This document shows, in pieces, positions 26,733 to 35,680 of a DNA stretch of 64,000 nt; position 1 is the first letter of the stretch; the number at the start of each line of letters is the position of its first letter. Location: contig NC_067206.1 of the NCBI RefSeq assembly GCF_026262505.1, positions 13,264,205 to 13,328,204 of the forward strand, written 5' to 3'. The notes beneath the pieces are model-generated. The model was not told where the DNA came from. It did not search any database and worked only from the letters and a program-made list of their open reading frames with translations. The position numbers and the translations under genes are program-made. The stretch comes from Trichomonas vaginalis G3 (taxonomy: Eukaryota; Parabasalia; Trichomonadida; Trichomonadidae).

Positions 26733-27189
26733 ATTTTAAAAAAAAATATTTTTTTATCCGATAGAAAAGATGACAAAATTCATCTCAGTAAACAAGTACA
26801 TGTCAGGACTTAAAGAAGAACTAGACCCATTCACATATTTGAATGTTTACTTCTACCATTTTGAAAAGTCTTCATTCAGCAAAGTTTGGAACATCGAACC
26901 AGAGTATATAAGAATTTCCGAAAAAGTGACACCCAAAAAGTGATACTTTCAATAGGGAGTAACACTTAAAAAGTGACAATTTAAAATTCACAATAAATAA
27001 AAATAATAAATTTTTAGTCTATTAAATTATTCTTTTCTTTGAAATCCTCTAAAAATTCTTCGAAATGTTCTAAAATATAATCTGGAGAATTATAACAAAA
27101 TTCATTAATTTCTAACATATACGTATCTAACAATTCATTTGGAATTTCAAACGATCTTAAATATGTAATTGAATTTTGTATCTTCTCAT

Positions 27190-27582
27190 TTATTGAGAAA
27201 GTTTTTCTTCAGCATTTTCCAATAAAAATCTTAATGGATTCAAATTGGCTTCTTGATTCTGAACAAAATTTAATACTTGGTATAAACGTGATTGAACTTC
27301 TCTTTTCAATTTTGTTTTATAATCTGTCAATCGAGGCTCGCGAATTCTAATTGAAGAAATAAAACCTGTTTGAAGTAAATCGTTTTTAATACGATAAAAG
27401 TAATTGGGTGCAACTTCTTCTAAAAGATTTTTGACAAAAACATCAATTCTTTGATTTTTAACGCAGCCAAAATCGTGATATTTTATCTTTTTAAATAAAG
27501 ATTCAGAAACGTTATTCACAACGGTTAATTCATTTGGTCTGGCAGCGGCTATCCACATCATAGCCAACAATTCCTTATACAA
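27190..27582 (-). CDS. 130-residue ORF in the hairpin transposon
   Basis: A soluble, moderately basic protein of unknown function. The first nine residues (MYKELLAMM) are encoded by sequence equal to one arm of the repeated hairpins (27556-27576), so the frame begins inside the array. The string IAAARPNELTVVN faintly recalls box I of tyrosine recombinases, but no other box was found. Codon use is similar to the surroundings. It may be a remnant of the element's own gene. Confidence 0.4.
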   Translation of the reverse strand: MYKELLAMMWIAAARPNELTVVNNVSESLFKKIKYHDFGCVKNQRIDVFVKNLLEEVAPNYFYRIKNDLLQTGFISSIRIREPRLTDYKTKLKREVQSRLYQVLNFVQNQEANLNPLRFLLENAEEKLSQ

Positions 27583-28565
27583 AATTCAAAAACTTGGGTG
27601 CAATCAGAACTGTTTGCACCCAAGTTTTTGAACTTTCTTGAGGGAATTAAAGGGTGAGAGATTTATAGTCTATCTATATATCTCCCACCCTCTAATTCCC
27701 TCCCTGACAGCGGGAAATTTTGTCTGAATGTTAAACTATTCAGACAAAGTTTCCCACTGTTTGCGAAGGAATTGTTGGCTATGATGTACTGATTCATGAT
27801 CAGTACATCATAGCTAACAATTCCTTATATAAAGTTCAAAAACTTGGGTGCAATCAGTTCTGATTGCACCCAAGTTTTTGAACTTTCTTGAGGGAATGGA
27901 AGAGTAAGAGGTATACATTATGAATATATACCTCTTACCCTTCCATTCCCTCTCTGACAGCGGGAAACTTTGTCTGAATGTTAAACTATTCAGACAAAGT
28001 TTCCCGCTGTCAGCGAAAGAATTGTTCCATCTGGTGCATAGAGTGTGAATCTATGCACCAAATGGAGCAAGTCCCTCGCGAAATTGCCCAAACTTGCGTC
28101 GCATTTCAAAGATTGCGACCCAAATTTTGGCGATTTCTAGTAGAGATGGAGTATTTTGAGTCACTGACCTATATGCAGTGGCTCAAAGGGCTCCATCTCT
28201 TCTTTGAAGCAAGGAAACTTTCCTCGAAATTTTGATAATTTGAAGAAGTTTTCAAGCAATTAACAAAGGATTACTCGCTATGAGGTAAAAATTCTAGATT
28301 TTCACCTCATAGCGAGAGCTTCCCTTTCATTGCTTGAAAACTTTCCCCAGCTTCAAAATTGGGGAAAGGGCTGTAAAGTCGACTCCGATACCAGCAGGTA
28401 CCAGAGTATTTAAAAGAGAAGCCCTCGTACGAGTTTCTATGAAGACCTTCTCATTCAAGAAGATCTTAATAGAAAATCGTACGAGGGCATTGGAAACTCG
28501 CGTCTGGTACATGTTGGTACCAGAGTGTTTGAGATTTGAAGACTCTGGTACTAACATGTACCAGA
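27556..28565. repeat. array of about 15 long hairpins with 250-bp period
   Basis: Back-to-back palindromes: 27585-27632, 27640-27702, 27707-27760, 27766-27826, then the same four at exactly +250 (27835-27882, 27890-27952, 27956-28011, 28016-28076), then diverged versions at about +500 (28081-28136, 28142-28200, 28208-28258), then 28274-28316 within 28246-28344, 28341-28368, 28421-28488 and 28503-28565. Arms are 19-28 bp with few mismatches, many of them G-T. Arm sequences differ between units while complementarity is kept. The array begins with only the right half of one hairpin (27556-27576). Confidence 0.9.
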
Positions 28566-29256
28566 ATTTATGATGAATTTAAGATGGACCATTATAAAAT
28601 GGTAGCGGTTTGTTTCAAAAATTTTTAGATGAGATTTGCATAGATATAGATTATATGATTTATACATATGAAAAATAATATATAAAAATATAATTTTGAG
28701 ATAATTATGTAAATAATATTTTAAATATTTGAATTTGAGGTATAATTTTATAGTAAAATATATTATAAAGAGTATTTATATAAATATTGTAAAATAATAT
28801 AAGTAATAAAAATTGAGACCCCCTCCCTGTTTTTGATGTTTTGTCACTTTTTCGGTAATTCTTATTGTTTCCTAGACCCATTCACATATTTGAATGTTTA
28901 CTTCTACCATTTTGAAAAGTCTTCATTCAGCAAAGTTTGGAACATCGAACCAGTTAAGTTTGCTATTGTGACTAAAAATGGTGCGAAATTTGAAGACTTA
29001 GACATAGAAGGTTTGTTAACAGTCAAAGAAAGTTTTGATAGAAGGTTCTCAAATCTTAAAGAAGGCAAAGCATACAAACTTGTTATACCTTATGAACCAA
29101 AGAAAGCAGACGACTATGAATATTATGAGTCTAAAGTTGTAGAAGTTCAAGGTAAATTGGGTAAAAAGATTTTAGAGTCTAAGCCAGTGTTTACTCCTAA
29201 AGAGGAAGAGAACATTGACATTGACCCAGAAATGTTCTAAAAATAAAATTTTATTT

Positions 29257-29718
29257 TTACATGTCAAATTTCTTCTTCTCTGGAACTGGTTCAGGTTCTT
29301 TCTTCTCTTCTTCTACTTTCTTTTCTTTCTTTTCTCTCTTTTCTCTCTTCTTCTTTTCTGGTGGAGTTATGTCAAACTTCTCAGAACCATATTTTTGTAA
29401 AAGTTCTTTGTCCTTTAATAGCTCTTCTATTCTGTTTTCTATTTCATCTTCAAGAACAGCGCATGTGTCTTCTTTGCATTCTAAGAAGTTTTGTTGGACT
29501 TCATCTCTCCAAGAGGCGTCATCTCTGTCAACAAGTCTGTCATTGACAAATTTTAAGACTGCTCTGCTTAATGTTTTATGGTTCTTGTCATATTCCCAGA
29601 AACAGAACTTTAGAACAAATTCACCTTTCTTGTTTACACTATGTAAGATTTTATGGTCGACAGATGTTTTGCTGTCGAAAAGCTTGTCTCGAATATAGAT
29701 AGCGAAATCGCTAGACAT
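29257..29718 (-). CDS. 153-residue protein with Lys/Glu-rich tail
   Basis: The first 110 residues look folded (FVLKFCFWEYDKNHK); the last 40 are almost only Lys, Glu and Pro (PEKKKREKREKKEKKVEE). It is divergent from the packaging ATPase, whose ATG is 36 AT-rich bases away, and convergent with the acidic-tailed gene. No family is recognised. In copies A and D the ATPase is instead divergent from the 293-residue virion protein. Confidence 0.55.
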   Translation of the reverse strand: MSSDFAIYIRDKLFDSKTSVDHKILHSVNKKGEFVLKFCFWEYDKNHKTLSRAVLKFVNDRLVDRDDASWRDEVQQNFLECKEDTCAVLEDEIENRIEELLKDKELLQKYGSEKFDITPPEKKKREKREKKEKKVEEEKKEPEPVPEKKKFDM

Positions 29719-29754
29719 TTTCTAAAAGATAAAAATTTTAATTTTTCTAAAAAT

Positions 29755-30630
29755 ATGTTAGAAAAAAAGTTTGCTGACATTGACAAAAAATTTGAGAATG
29801 TTTTAAATAAGAACAAGAGGAAGTTGGAAAATGCTCAGATAAAACCCATACATGACAAGTTCTTATTTGCTCAGAATGGTATAACAGGTCTAATTGCACC
29901 ACCTGGGTCGGGTAAGACTTTCACTTATCTTAAAATGGCTGCACAACAACAAGAACTAGATGAGAAGAACCCATTCTATGAGTTAGTTGTCATTTGTAGT
30001 ACTTCGGGTCAATTTGACCAAACCGTCAATTCGTTCAAAGATATTATAAAGAAGTCTAAGTTAGTATGTATAAAAGACTCTGAGTTGTTAGATTGGATAA
30101 AGAAGTACCAAAGAAGAGTTTTGAAGTATAATGCTATAAATGAGTATATAAATTCTAAGTTTAAAGACCCAAATGAGGAAATGCAGAGAATATTAGAGAA
30201 GAAACACTTCAGAAACAAACAGAAAGAGATAGAATACATTTCGAAGAAATTGCAATCTTACGATTGGAAAACGTACCCTCATAGATGTCTTCTTATCTTA
30301 GATGACTTTGCTTCTCATCCTTTGTTAAAGAATAGAGAACAAGACATGTGTCGAATTCTTAAGAAGCTCAGACACTTTAACATTTCAGTTGTCATTTGTG
30401 TACAGACAGCAAAGAGTTTAAGTAAGGATGTAAAGAGAATACTTACTGACATTGTACTTTTCCCCGGATTGTCCGAAGACGATTTCATGGAACTTATGAA
30501 AGAGTCCATGGCAGGTAAGTTTGACAGACATGAACTATGGGAGAAGTACAAAGTCATACAAGACCCTCATACTTCTTTCAGAATTCATATCTACGCGAAC
30601 AAAGTTCAAATTGTAAAAAGTCAAGCTTGA
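29755..30630 (+). CDS. packaging ATPase, copy C
   Basis: A P-loop ATPase of the A32/FtsK-HerA type, 291 residues. Walker A is APPGSGKT at 48-55 and Walker B is CLLILDDF at about 178-185. A basic stretch precedes Walker B as in the copy A protein (1171-2166), with which it shares order of motifs and length but only modest identity. The ATG at 29755 was chosen over an upstream one that would overlap the divergent gene. Its 3' end faces the KilA-N gene 16 bases away. The frame is uninterrupted. Confidence 0.87.
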   Translation: MLEKKFADIDKKFENVLNKNKRKLENAQIKPIHDKFLFAQNGITGLIAPPGSGKTFTYLKMAAQQQELDEKNPFYELVVICSTSGQFDQTVNSFKDIIKKSKLVCIKDSELLDWIKKYQRRVLKYNAINEYINSKFKDPNEEMQRILEKKHFRNKQKEIEYISKKLQSYDWKTYPHRCLLILDDFASHPLLKNREQDMCRILKKLRHFNISVVICVQTAKSLSKDVKRILTDIVLFPGLSEDDFMELMKESMAGKFDRHELWEKYKVIQDPHTSFRIHIYANKVQIVKSQA

Positions 30631-30646
30631 AAAATAAAGAGTGCAT

Positions 30647-31474
30647 CTACCCTACTTGTTTGAAGTTGTCAAAATACTCTGTTATTTTTTCCTTTAACAA
30701 TGGCAAATCTTCTTTGAATGTAAGTATTGTACAACCTTTCATATCATAGTGTGTTTGAGGTAACGTATCTTGAACTATTTGTTTCACATCTTCATTTGGA
30801 GTCATTGAACTCGGTAAGTTTTCGCGATAGAACCAATTTCTGTCAGATTTGTAAATCTTAGCAAGGTCGTAAAAGCTTTTGTTGTTTCTTCTGACTAAAT
30901 GCAACATAACCATATCTCTGTCTTCTTCATTTTCCATCTCTTCAGTATAAATCATATACTTATAGTTCTTTTCCTTTCCTTTTGGTACCGAACGTGGTAT
31001 TCTTTTCTGAAGGCTTTTGTCTTTGGATTCAATGACTTCATCTTTTGCATGAAGTTTCTTTTCCATCTCTTCACGTTCTTGTCTATGAATTTCATCTAAC
31101 ATCATGAAAATATAACAAGCATAACGAGGTGAAGCCCACATTGCAACAGCATTTACAAGAAGTCTATGTACATACCAGCCTCTCAAACCAGGAGCCAAAT
31201 TCTTGCGATTTTCGTACGGAATCTCTACCCTCGGTTTTTCGAGGGTAGCAAACATATGAGGAAATTCTTCTAAAAGTTCTTTTGTCTGTTGGTTTTCAAA
31301 CCAATGATATGCTTGCTTTGTAGAACGAAGAGCGTTCAAAATACTTTGCATCTGGTACATATCGTCTTTGACCGAACGAATGAGACGTAACTGTTTGTTA
31401 TACTGTATGTACTCGTATTCTTCATTTATAGCTTCATGGACTATAACTGTTGTTGTGTTCTCGGTTGTTGACAT
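30647..31474 (-). CDS. KilA-N protein with DUF3627-like C-terminus
   Basis: 275 residues. The KilA-N domain (about 30-125) includes the typical GWYVHRLLVNAVAMWASPRY. It is followed by a coiled-coil linker rich in Lys/Glu and a C-terminal region resembling DUF3627 (YKYMIYTEEMENEEDRDM, FYDLAKIYKSDRNWF). KilA-N is a DNA-binding domain of large DNA viruses and phages. The start is upstream of the remnant in copy B (4661-5401) and gives the complete domain. Upstream lie a TTTTTATCCGGA motif and the box AATAAAGTTAG (31517-31531). A large array of palindromic spacer modules follows the promoter region. Confidence 0.88.
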   Translation of the reverse strand: MSTTENTTTVIVHEAINEEYEYIQYNKQLRLIRSVKDDMYQMQSILNALRSTKQAYHWFENQQTKELLEEFPHMFATLEKPRVEIPYENRKNLAPGLRGWYVHRLLVNAVAMWASPRYACYIFMMLDEIHRQEREEMEKKLHAKDEVIESKDKSLQKRIPRSVPKGKEKNYKYMIYTEEMENEEDRDMVMLHLVRRNNKSFYDLAKIYKSDRNWFYRENLPSSMTPNEDVKQIVQDTLPQTHYDMKGCTILTFKEDLPLLKEKITEYFDNFKQVG

Positions 31475-31539
31475 ATCTGTCTTTATATTCCGGATAAAAA
31501 AAATATTTTATAAAAAACTAACTTTATTTTTTCTATCTT

Positions 31540-31770
31540 AAGGAAATTCACTGTTTTCATAGAGTTTTGGCGACTAAGGTTTCTTACGTACTCGCTGTTC
31601 TTCACTGTTTTCATAGAGTTTTAGGCGACCCAGATAAAAGTCGGTCTCGCTGTGCTTCATGATTTTCATAGAGTTTTGGCGACTAAGGTTTCTTACCTAC
31701 TCGCTGTTCTTCACTGTTTTCATACGGAATCTCTTCTCTCGGTTTTTCCGAGGGAAGCAATCTTATGCCA
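31540..31770. repeat. short tandem spacers and a KilA-N fragment
   Basis: Three copies of a roughly 55-bp phrase (TCATAGAGTTTTGGCGAC, then CTCGCTGTTCTTCA) occupy 31540-31720. They are followed at about 31730-31765 by 40 bases equal to part of the copy B KilA-N gene, minus strand. No gene is seen. Confidence 0.6.
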
Positions 31771-31789
31771 TTTTACTCAGATTTTTGTG

Positions 31790-32655
31790 CTGAATTCAGC
31801 AAAAATATATTTTAGGGTAGAAGGTTAGATCTAACCTGTTTTCTAACCTGTTTTCTACCCTCGTGAATTTTCATGATTTCATCGTACATGTTTTGTCAAG
31901 ACTTCTTCGTAATGAGCGTAAATCAGACAAAAATATATTTTAGGGTAGATGGTTAGATCTAACCTGTTTTCTAACCTCTTTTCTACCCTCGTGAATTTTC
32001 ATGATTTCATCGTACATGTTTTGTCAAGACTTCTTCGTAATGAGCGTAAATCAGACAAAAATATATTTTAGGGTAGATGGTTAGATCTAACCTGTTTTCT
32101 AACCTGTTTTCTACCCTCGTGAATTTTCATGATTTCATCGTACATGTTTTGTCAAGACCTCTTCGTAATGAGCGTAAATCAGACAAAAATATATTTTAGG
32201 GTAGATGGTTAGATCTAACCTGTTTTCTAACCTCTTTTCTACCCTCGTGAATTTTCATGATTTCATCGTATATGTTTTGTCAAGACTTCTTCGTAAATGT
32301 TTTGTCAAACATGAACGTATATGTTTTGTCAAGACTTCTTCGTACATGTTTTGTCAAGACTTCTTCGTAAATGTTTTGTCAAGACTTCTTCGTAATGAGC
32401 GTAAATCAGACAAAAATATATTTTAGGGTAGATGGTTAGATCTAACCTGTTTTCTCACCTGTTTTCTACCCCAGTTATTTTATAAGCGTTTCACATGGTA
32501 AACGTTATTTTTTAAATTTTGTGAAAACTCAACGGTTTGACACAAGCCCTAAAAATTATTTTACTCAGAATTTTGGTCATTTTTCAGCAAAAATATATTT
32601 TAGGGTAGAAGGTTAGATCTAACCTGTTTTCTAACCTCTTTTCTACCCCAGTTAT
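31790..32655. repeat. array of six iteron-palindrome modules (inverted)
   Basis: Modules at about 31808-31863, 31935-31997, 32062-32118, 32190-32247, 32422-32473 and 32592-32648 each hold GGTTAGATCTAACC flanked by TAACCT and CTACCC words and the AT-rich AAAATATATTTTAG. Between them are runs of TTTTGTCAAGACTTCTTCGT. This is the mirror image of the array at 33660-34740 on the other side of the 32657-33589 gene. Confidence 0.8.
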
Positions 32656-32656
32656 T

Positions 32657-33589
32657 TTATAAGCGTTTTACATGGTAAACGTTATGAATTCGTGAGACTC
32701 TAAACAGTTTTGTAGCTTCTATTTCTTCGCTGAGGATATCGAATGTTTTAACTATGCCGAAAGTCTCTTTATATTTCTTCTTGACGTCAGATAGAAGGAA
32801 ATCGTCAGCAGTTGGATAGTTTTTGTTCAGAAATTCTAACATGTCCATTTTATCTTCTGCTGGCTTTTCTGCTTCTTTCTTTAAATCTGCATAGTCGTTT
32901 CTCATACGTTCTATCTCTTTGACGGAGTAGTTATATCTCCTCATTGCTGCCTTACATTTTGAACATTGCGGGTTCATTTTTGCGTTATATTCTGAAACCT
33001 TACCTGCTAAAACAACTAAGGCGTCAATGGTTTTCTTTAACTCAAAAGCTGCTGGTTTTATTTGTTTGTTCCATATTTTACATCTTTTATCTTTATCTCT
33101 TATCTGCCATACACATTCAGCAACTAACGAAACAAAGTTGTCGTAGGTCTTAAATTCTTCAGATTTATATATGTCAGAAACATTCTTATATACCATGTCG
33201 CAATCTTTGTCCATAACCTTATGGTTGCAATGAAATCCAAGGAATTCATAGTTTACCTTTCGTATGAACTTCTTTATTTCTACTGAGTCAGTTGGTTTCA
33301 CTTCAATTTCATCGAATTCAGGAATAGTGAGCTTTTGTTGTTGGATTTCAGGCAATTTGGGTAAATGTTCCACCAGGTCCTGCATGTCGTAAAGATACTG
33401 TTCATTTTGTTCATCTTTCGCACAACAGTCCAAAGTACTTGTTAAAAGTTCCTGCTTTATCTTCTGGATTTCTGTTTCAAAAGTATATGAAGAAGGAATG
33501 AAGCTTTTCATTTCTACTAACATAGATGTTGGATTCATGACTAACGAGTTTGGTGCTGTTGTTTGAATTGTTGTTGCTTCGACTGACAT
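32657..33589 (-). CDS. 310-residue protein with CxxC motifs, unknown
   Basis: I do not recognise this protein. The start MSVEATT resembles MSVEAKT of the copy D KilA-N protein, and both share the same upstream box, so this may be a promoter-plus-leader unit joined to different bodies. CNHKVMDKDC and CSKCKAAMRR could bind zinc. The latter part is helical and charged (MRNDYADLKKEAEK). It is bracketed by inverted arrays of palindromic modules. Possibly a regulator, from its company only. Confidence 0.6.
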   Translation of the reverse strand: MSVEATTIQTTAPNSLVMNPTSMLVEMKSFIPSSYTFETEIQKIKQELLTSTLDCCAKDEQNEQYLYDMQDLVEHLPKLPEIQQQKLTIPEFDEIEVKPTDSVEIKKFIRKVNYEFLGFHCNHKVMDKDCDMVYKNVSDIYKSEEFKTYDNFVSLVAECVWQIRDKDKRCKIWNKQIKPAAFELKKTIDALVVLAGKVSEYNAKMNPQCSKCKAAMRRYNYSVKEIERMRNDYADLKKEAEKPAEDKMDMLEFLNKNYPTADDFLLSDVKKKYKETFGIVKTFDILSEEIEATKLFRVSRIHNVYHVKRL

Positions 33590-33627
33590 TTCTGTTCTTT
33601 TATACAAAATAAAAAAAATAAAAAAAT

Positions 33628-33646
33628 AAAACTAACTTTATTTTTT
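33628..33646 (-). promoter_or_regulatory. conserved upstream box AATAAAGTTAGTTTTA
   Basis: This box lies 40-60 bases upstream of the 310-residue gene. The same box occurs upstream of genes starting at 31474 (31512-31532), 35519 (35557-35576), 54109 (54141-54158) and 55253 (55291-55309), and without a gene at 34861-34876. Confidence 0.55.
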
Positions 33647-33659
33647 ATTTCGGGAAAAT

Positions 33660-34740
33660 TCATGAAAATTCAAGAGGGTAGAAATGAGGTTAGAAAACAG
33701 GTTAGATCTAACCTTCTACCCTAAATTATATTTTTGGGTCCTTTACGCTCATTACGATGAAGAAGTCTTGACAAAACATTTACGAAGAAGTCATGAAAAT
33801 TCAAGAGGGTAGAAATGAGGTTAGAAAACAGGTTAGATCTAACCTTCTACCCTAAATTATATTTTTGGGTCCTTTACACTCATTACGATGAAGAAGTCTT
33901 GACAAAACATGTACGAAGAAGTCTTGACAAAACATTTACGAAGAAGTCTTGACAAAACATTTACGAAGAAGTCTTGACAAATTCAAGAGGGTAGAAAACA
34001 GGTTAGAAAACAGGTTAGATCTAACCTTCTACCCTAAATTATATTTTTGGGTCCTTTACGCTCATTACGATGAAGAAGTCTTGACAAAACATGTACGAAG
34101 AAGTCTTGACAAAACATTTACGAAGAAGTCTTGACAAAACATTTACGAAGAAGTCTTGACAAATTCAAGAGGGTAGAAAACAGGTTAGAAAACAGGTTAG
34201 ATCTAACCTTCTACCCTAAATTATATTTTTGGGTCCTTTACGCTCATTACGATGAAGAAGTCTTGACAAAACATGTACGAAGAAGTCTTGACAAAACATT
34301 TACGAAGAAGTCTTGACAAAACATTTACGAAGAAGTCATGAAAATTCAAGAGGGTAGAAATGAGGTTAGAAAACAGGTTAGATCTAACCTTCTACCCTAA
34401 ATTATATTTTTGGGTCCTTTACACTCATTACGATGAAGAAGTCTTGACAAAACATGTACGAAGAAGTCTTGACAAAACATTTACGAAGAAGTCTTGACAA
34501 AACATTTACGAAGAAGTCTTGACAAAACATTTACGAAGAAGTCTTGACAAAACATTTACGAAAGAAGTCTTGACAAAACATTTACGAAGAAGTCTTGACA
34601 AAACATTTACGAAGAAGTCTTGACAAAACATTTACGAAAAGTCTTGACAAAACATTTACGAAGAAGTCTTGACAAATTCAAGAGGTTAGAAAACGTGTTA
34701 GAAAACAGGTTAGATCTAACCTTCTACCCGACATTCTCGT
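33660..34740. repeat. array of iteron-palindrome modules with 24-bp tandem repeats
   Basis: Six modules (GGGTAGAA, GGTTAGAAAACA, GGTTAGATCTAACC, TTCTACCC, then AATTATATTTTTGGG) alternate with tandem GAAGTCTTGACAAAACATTTAC units of about 24 bp. One stretch of about 182 bp is duplicated exactly (33949-34130 and 34131-34312). No gene is present; frames here are repeat readings. Confidence 0.85.
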
Positions 34741-34759
34741 CAAATACAAAAAATGACAC

Positions 34760-34905
34760 TTTTTCATTAGATAACTGTTATTTTTTGACGAAGTGAACGT
34801 TAACACTTCGTCAAAAAAATCCCTGAAATCATGTCTTTTATACAAAAAAATACAAAAAATGACACTAACTTTATTTTCTGACTTTCACAAAAGACCAAAA
34901 ATAAA
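34760..34905. other. orphan promoter-like spacer
   Basis: It holds the box AACTAACTTTATTTT (34863-34876) and a start-like ATG context on the minus strand, but no gene follows; downstream there is only repeat sequence. It may be the remnant of a promoter whose gene was lost. Confidence 0.4.
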
Positions 34906-34909
34906 CGCT

Positions 34910-35519
34910 TTACATGTATTTTTCAGCAACTTCGTCAAATAATTTTATAGCTTTATCTATCTCATCTACTTCAAACGTTTCTTTACCTTTTATGGGAGCA
35001 CCATACATTTTCTCAAACTTTTCAAGTAGTTCTGTTTCTGCAGCTCTCATATCATTAGCAAACACAACCTTGACTATATTGACTGTACTGTCATATCTTT
35101 GAGTTATATTATATGTTCTTCCTATCTTATCTTTTTGTGTTGAAGTCCTTCGGTTTCTGAACGATGTAAAGTAAGCCTTCACTGCAACGTTCCGTATCGA
35201 ATGAACCATATGTTATGAAGTTATATCCAACAACTGGGTCTAACCATAACAAAACTATTGGTATAAGACTTTTGTCTATAAGATATGCTGCAGTTCCATA
35301 GAATCTTACCGATATCATAAGCTCAGGATTTCTTGTCAAAATTTTCTGAGTAGAAGCATTTCTAACCCAGTCCTTTGTTTTCTTTCCAGATGGAGATAAA
35401 ATGTCTGACAAAGAATATTTGTTGTATTTCTTTGAGTATCTTACGTTTAAATCACCTATTCTAACCACTTTGGTGTCATTGTCTATCTTTCTAACTGTTT
35501 CAAACTCAACCTTTAACAT
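34910..35519 (-). pseudogene. KilA-N plus T5orf172-like (GIY-YIG superfamily) protein
   Basis: The first part has a KilA-N domain (YSLSDILSPSGKKTKDWVRN, then YGTAAYLIDKSLIP, LLWLDPVVGYNF). The second resembles T5orf172/MUG113-type domains (LLYIVQKP, KIGRTYNITQRYDSTVN, AAETELLEKFEKMYG, ETFEVDEIDKAIKLF). KilA-N joined to a GIY-YIG-like domain is known from large DNA viruses and phages. The copy is a fossil with about one break. The upstream box AATAAAGTTAG is shared with the other KilA-N genes. Confidence 0.7.
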
Positions 35520-35609
35520 TTTCTGTCTTTACATACAAAATAAAAAAATAAAAAAATAAAACTAACTTTATTTTTTCTATCCTAAGGAAATTCATGAAAA
35601 TTCATGAAA

Positions 35610-35680
35610 ATTCACGAGGTGAAAAAAGAGGTTAGAAAACAGGTTAGATCTAACCTTCTACCCTAAATTATATTTTTTGG
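35610..35680. repeat. iteron-palindrome spacer module
   Basis: GGTGAAAAAAGA, GGTTAGAAAACA and GGTTAGATCTAACC precede TTCTACCC and TAAATTATATTTTT. It mixes the GGTGA and GGTTAGA words of other modules. Confidence 0.6.

Larger units (their letters stand above)
26903..28871. mobile_element. hairpin-packed transposon inside copy C
   Basis: Inverted ends at 26908-26930 and 28843-28865 match over 23 bases with one difference (ATAAGAATT, W, CCGAAAAAGTGAC). Subterminal AAAAAGTGA words repeat on the left. The insert lies between two copies of an 82-bp target stretch. The interior holds one 130-codon ORF on the minus strand, an array of about 15 long hairpins (27556-28565) and an AT-rich right flank. 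No DDE transposase is recognised, so it is probably non-autonomous or of an unfamiliar type. It is not related to the Polinton around it. Confidence 0.75.
26770..29240 (+). pseudogene. acidic-tailed protein gene split by a transposon
   Basis: A gene beginning 38 bases after the helicase and ending in IDIDPEMF, interrupted by the hairpin transposon at 26903-28871. An 82-bp stretch of the gene is present on both sides of the insert (26821-26902 and 28872-28953). The acidic end recalls that of the 157-residue protein at 5819-6292 and would suit a single-stranded DNA-binding partner of the helicase. The upstream TTTTTATCCGATAG motif is shared with other Polinton starts in this window. Confidence 0.6.

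Noticed and set aside
27190-27582. Tyrosine recombinase identity for the 130-residue ORF
   Set aside because: Only one weak box-I-like string is visible; the other boxes and the catalytic Tyr are not found.
27585-28565. tRNA or rRNA genes in the hairpin array
   Set aside because: Stems are much too long and there are no cloverleaf, acceptor or box A/B features.
29257-29698. 145-codon Phe/Ser-rich plus-strand frame
   Set aside because: Shadow of the Lys/Glu-rich 153-residue gene on the other strand.
33949-34316. Two identical 61-codon frames
   Set aside because: They are readings of a duplicated spacer-module block, with no protein-like composition.
31808-34735. CRISPR array
   Set aside because: Regular repeats are present, but the intervals are themselves repeated and not unique spacers, units hold inner palindromes, and the context is a eukaryotic transposon.
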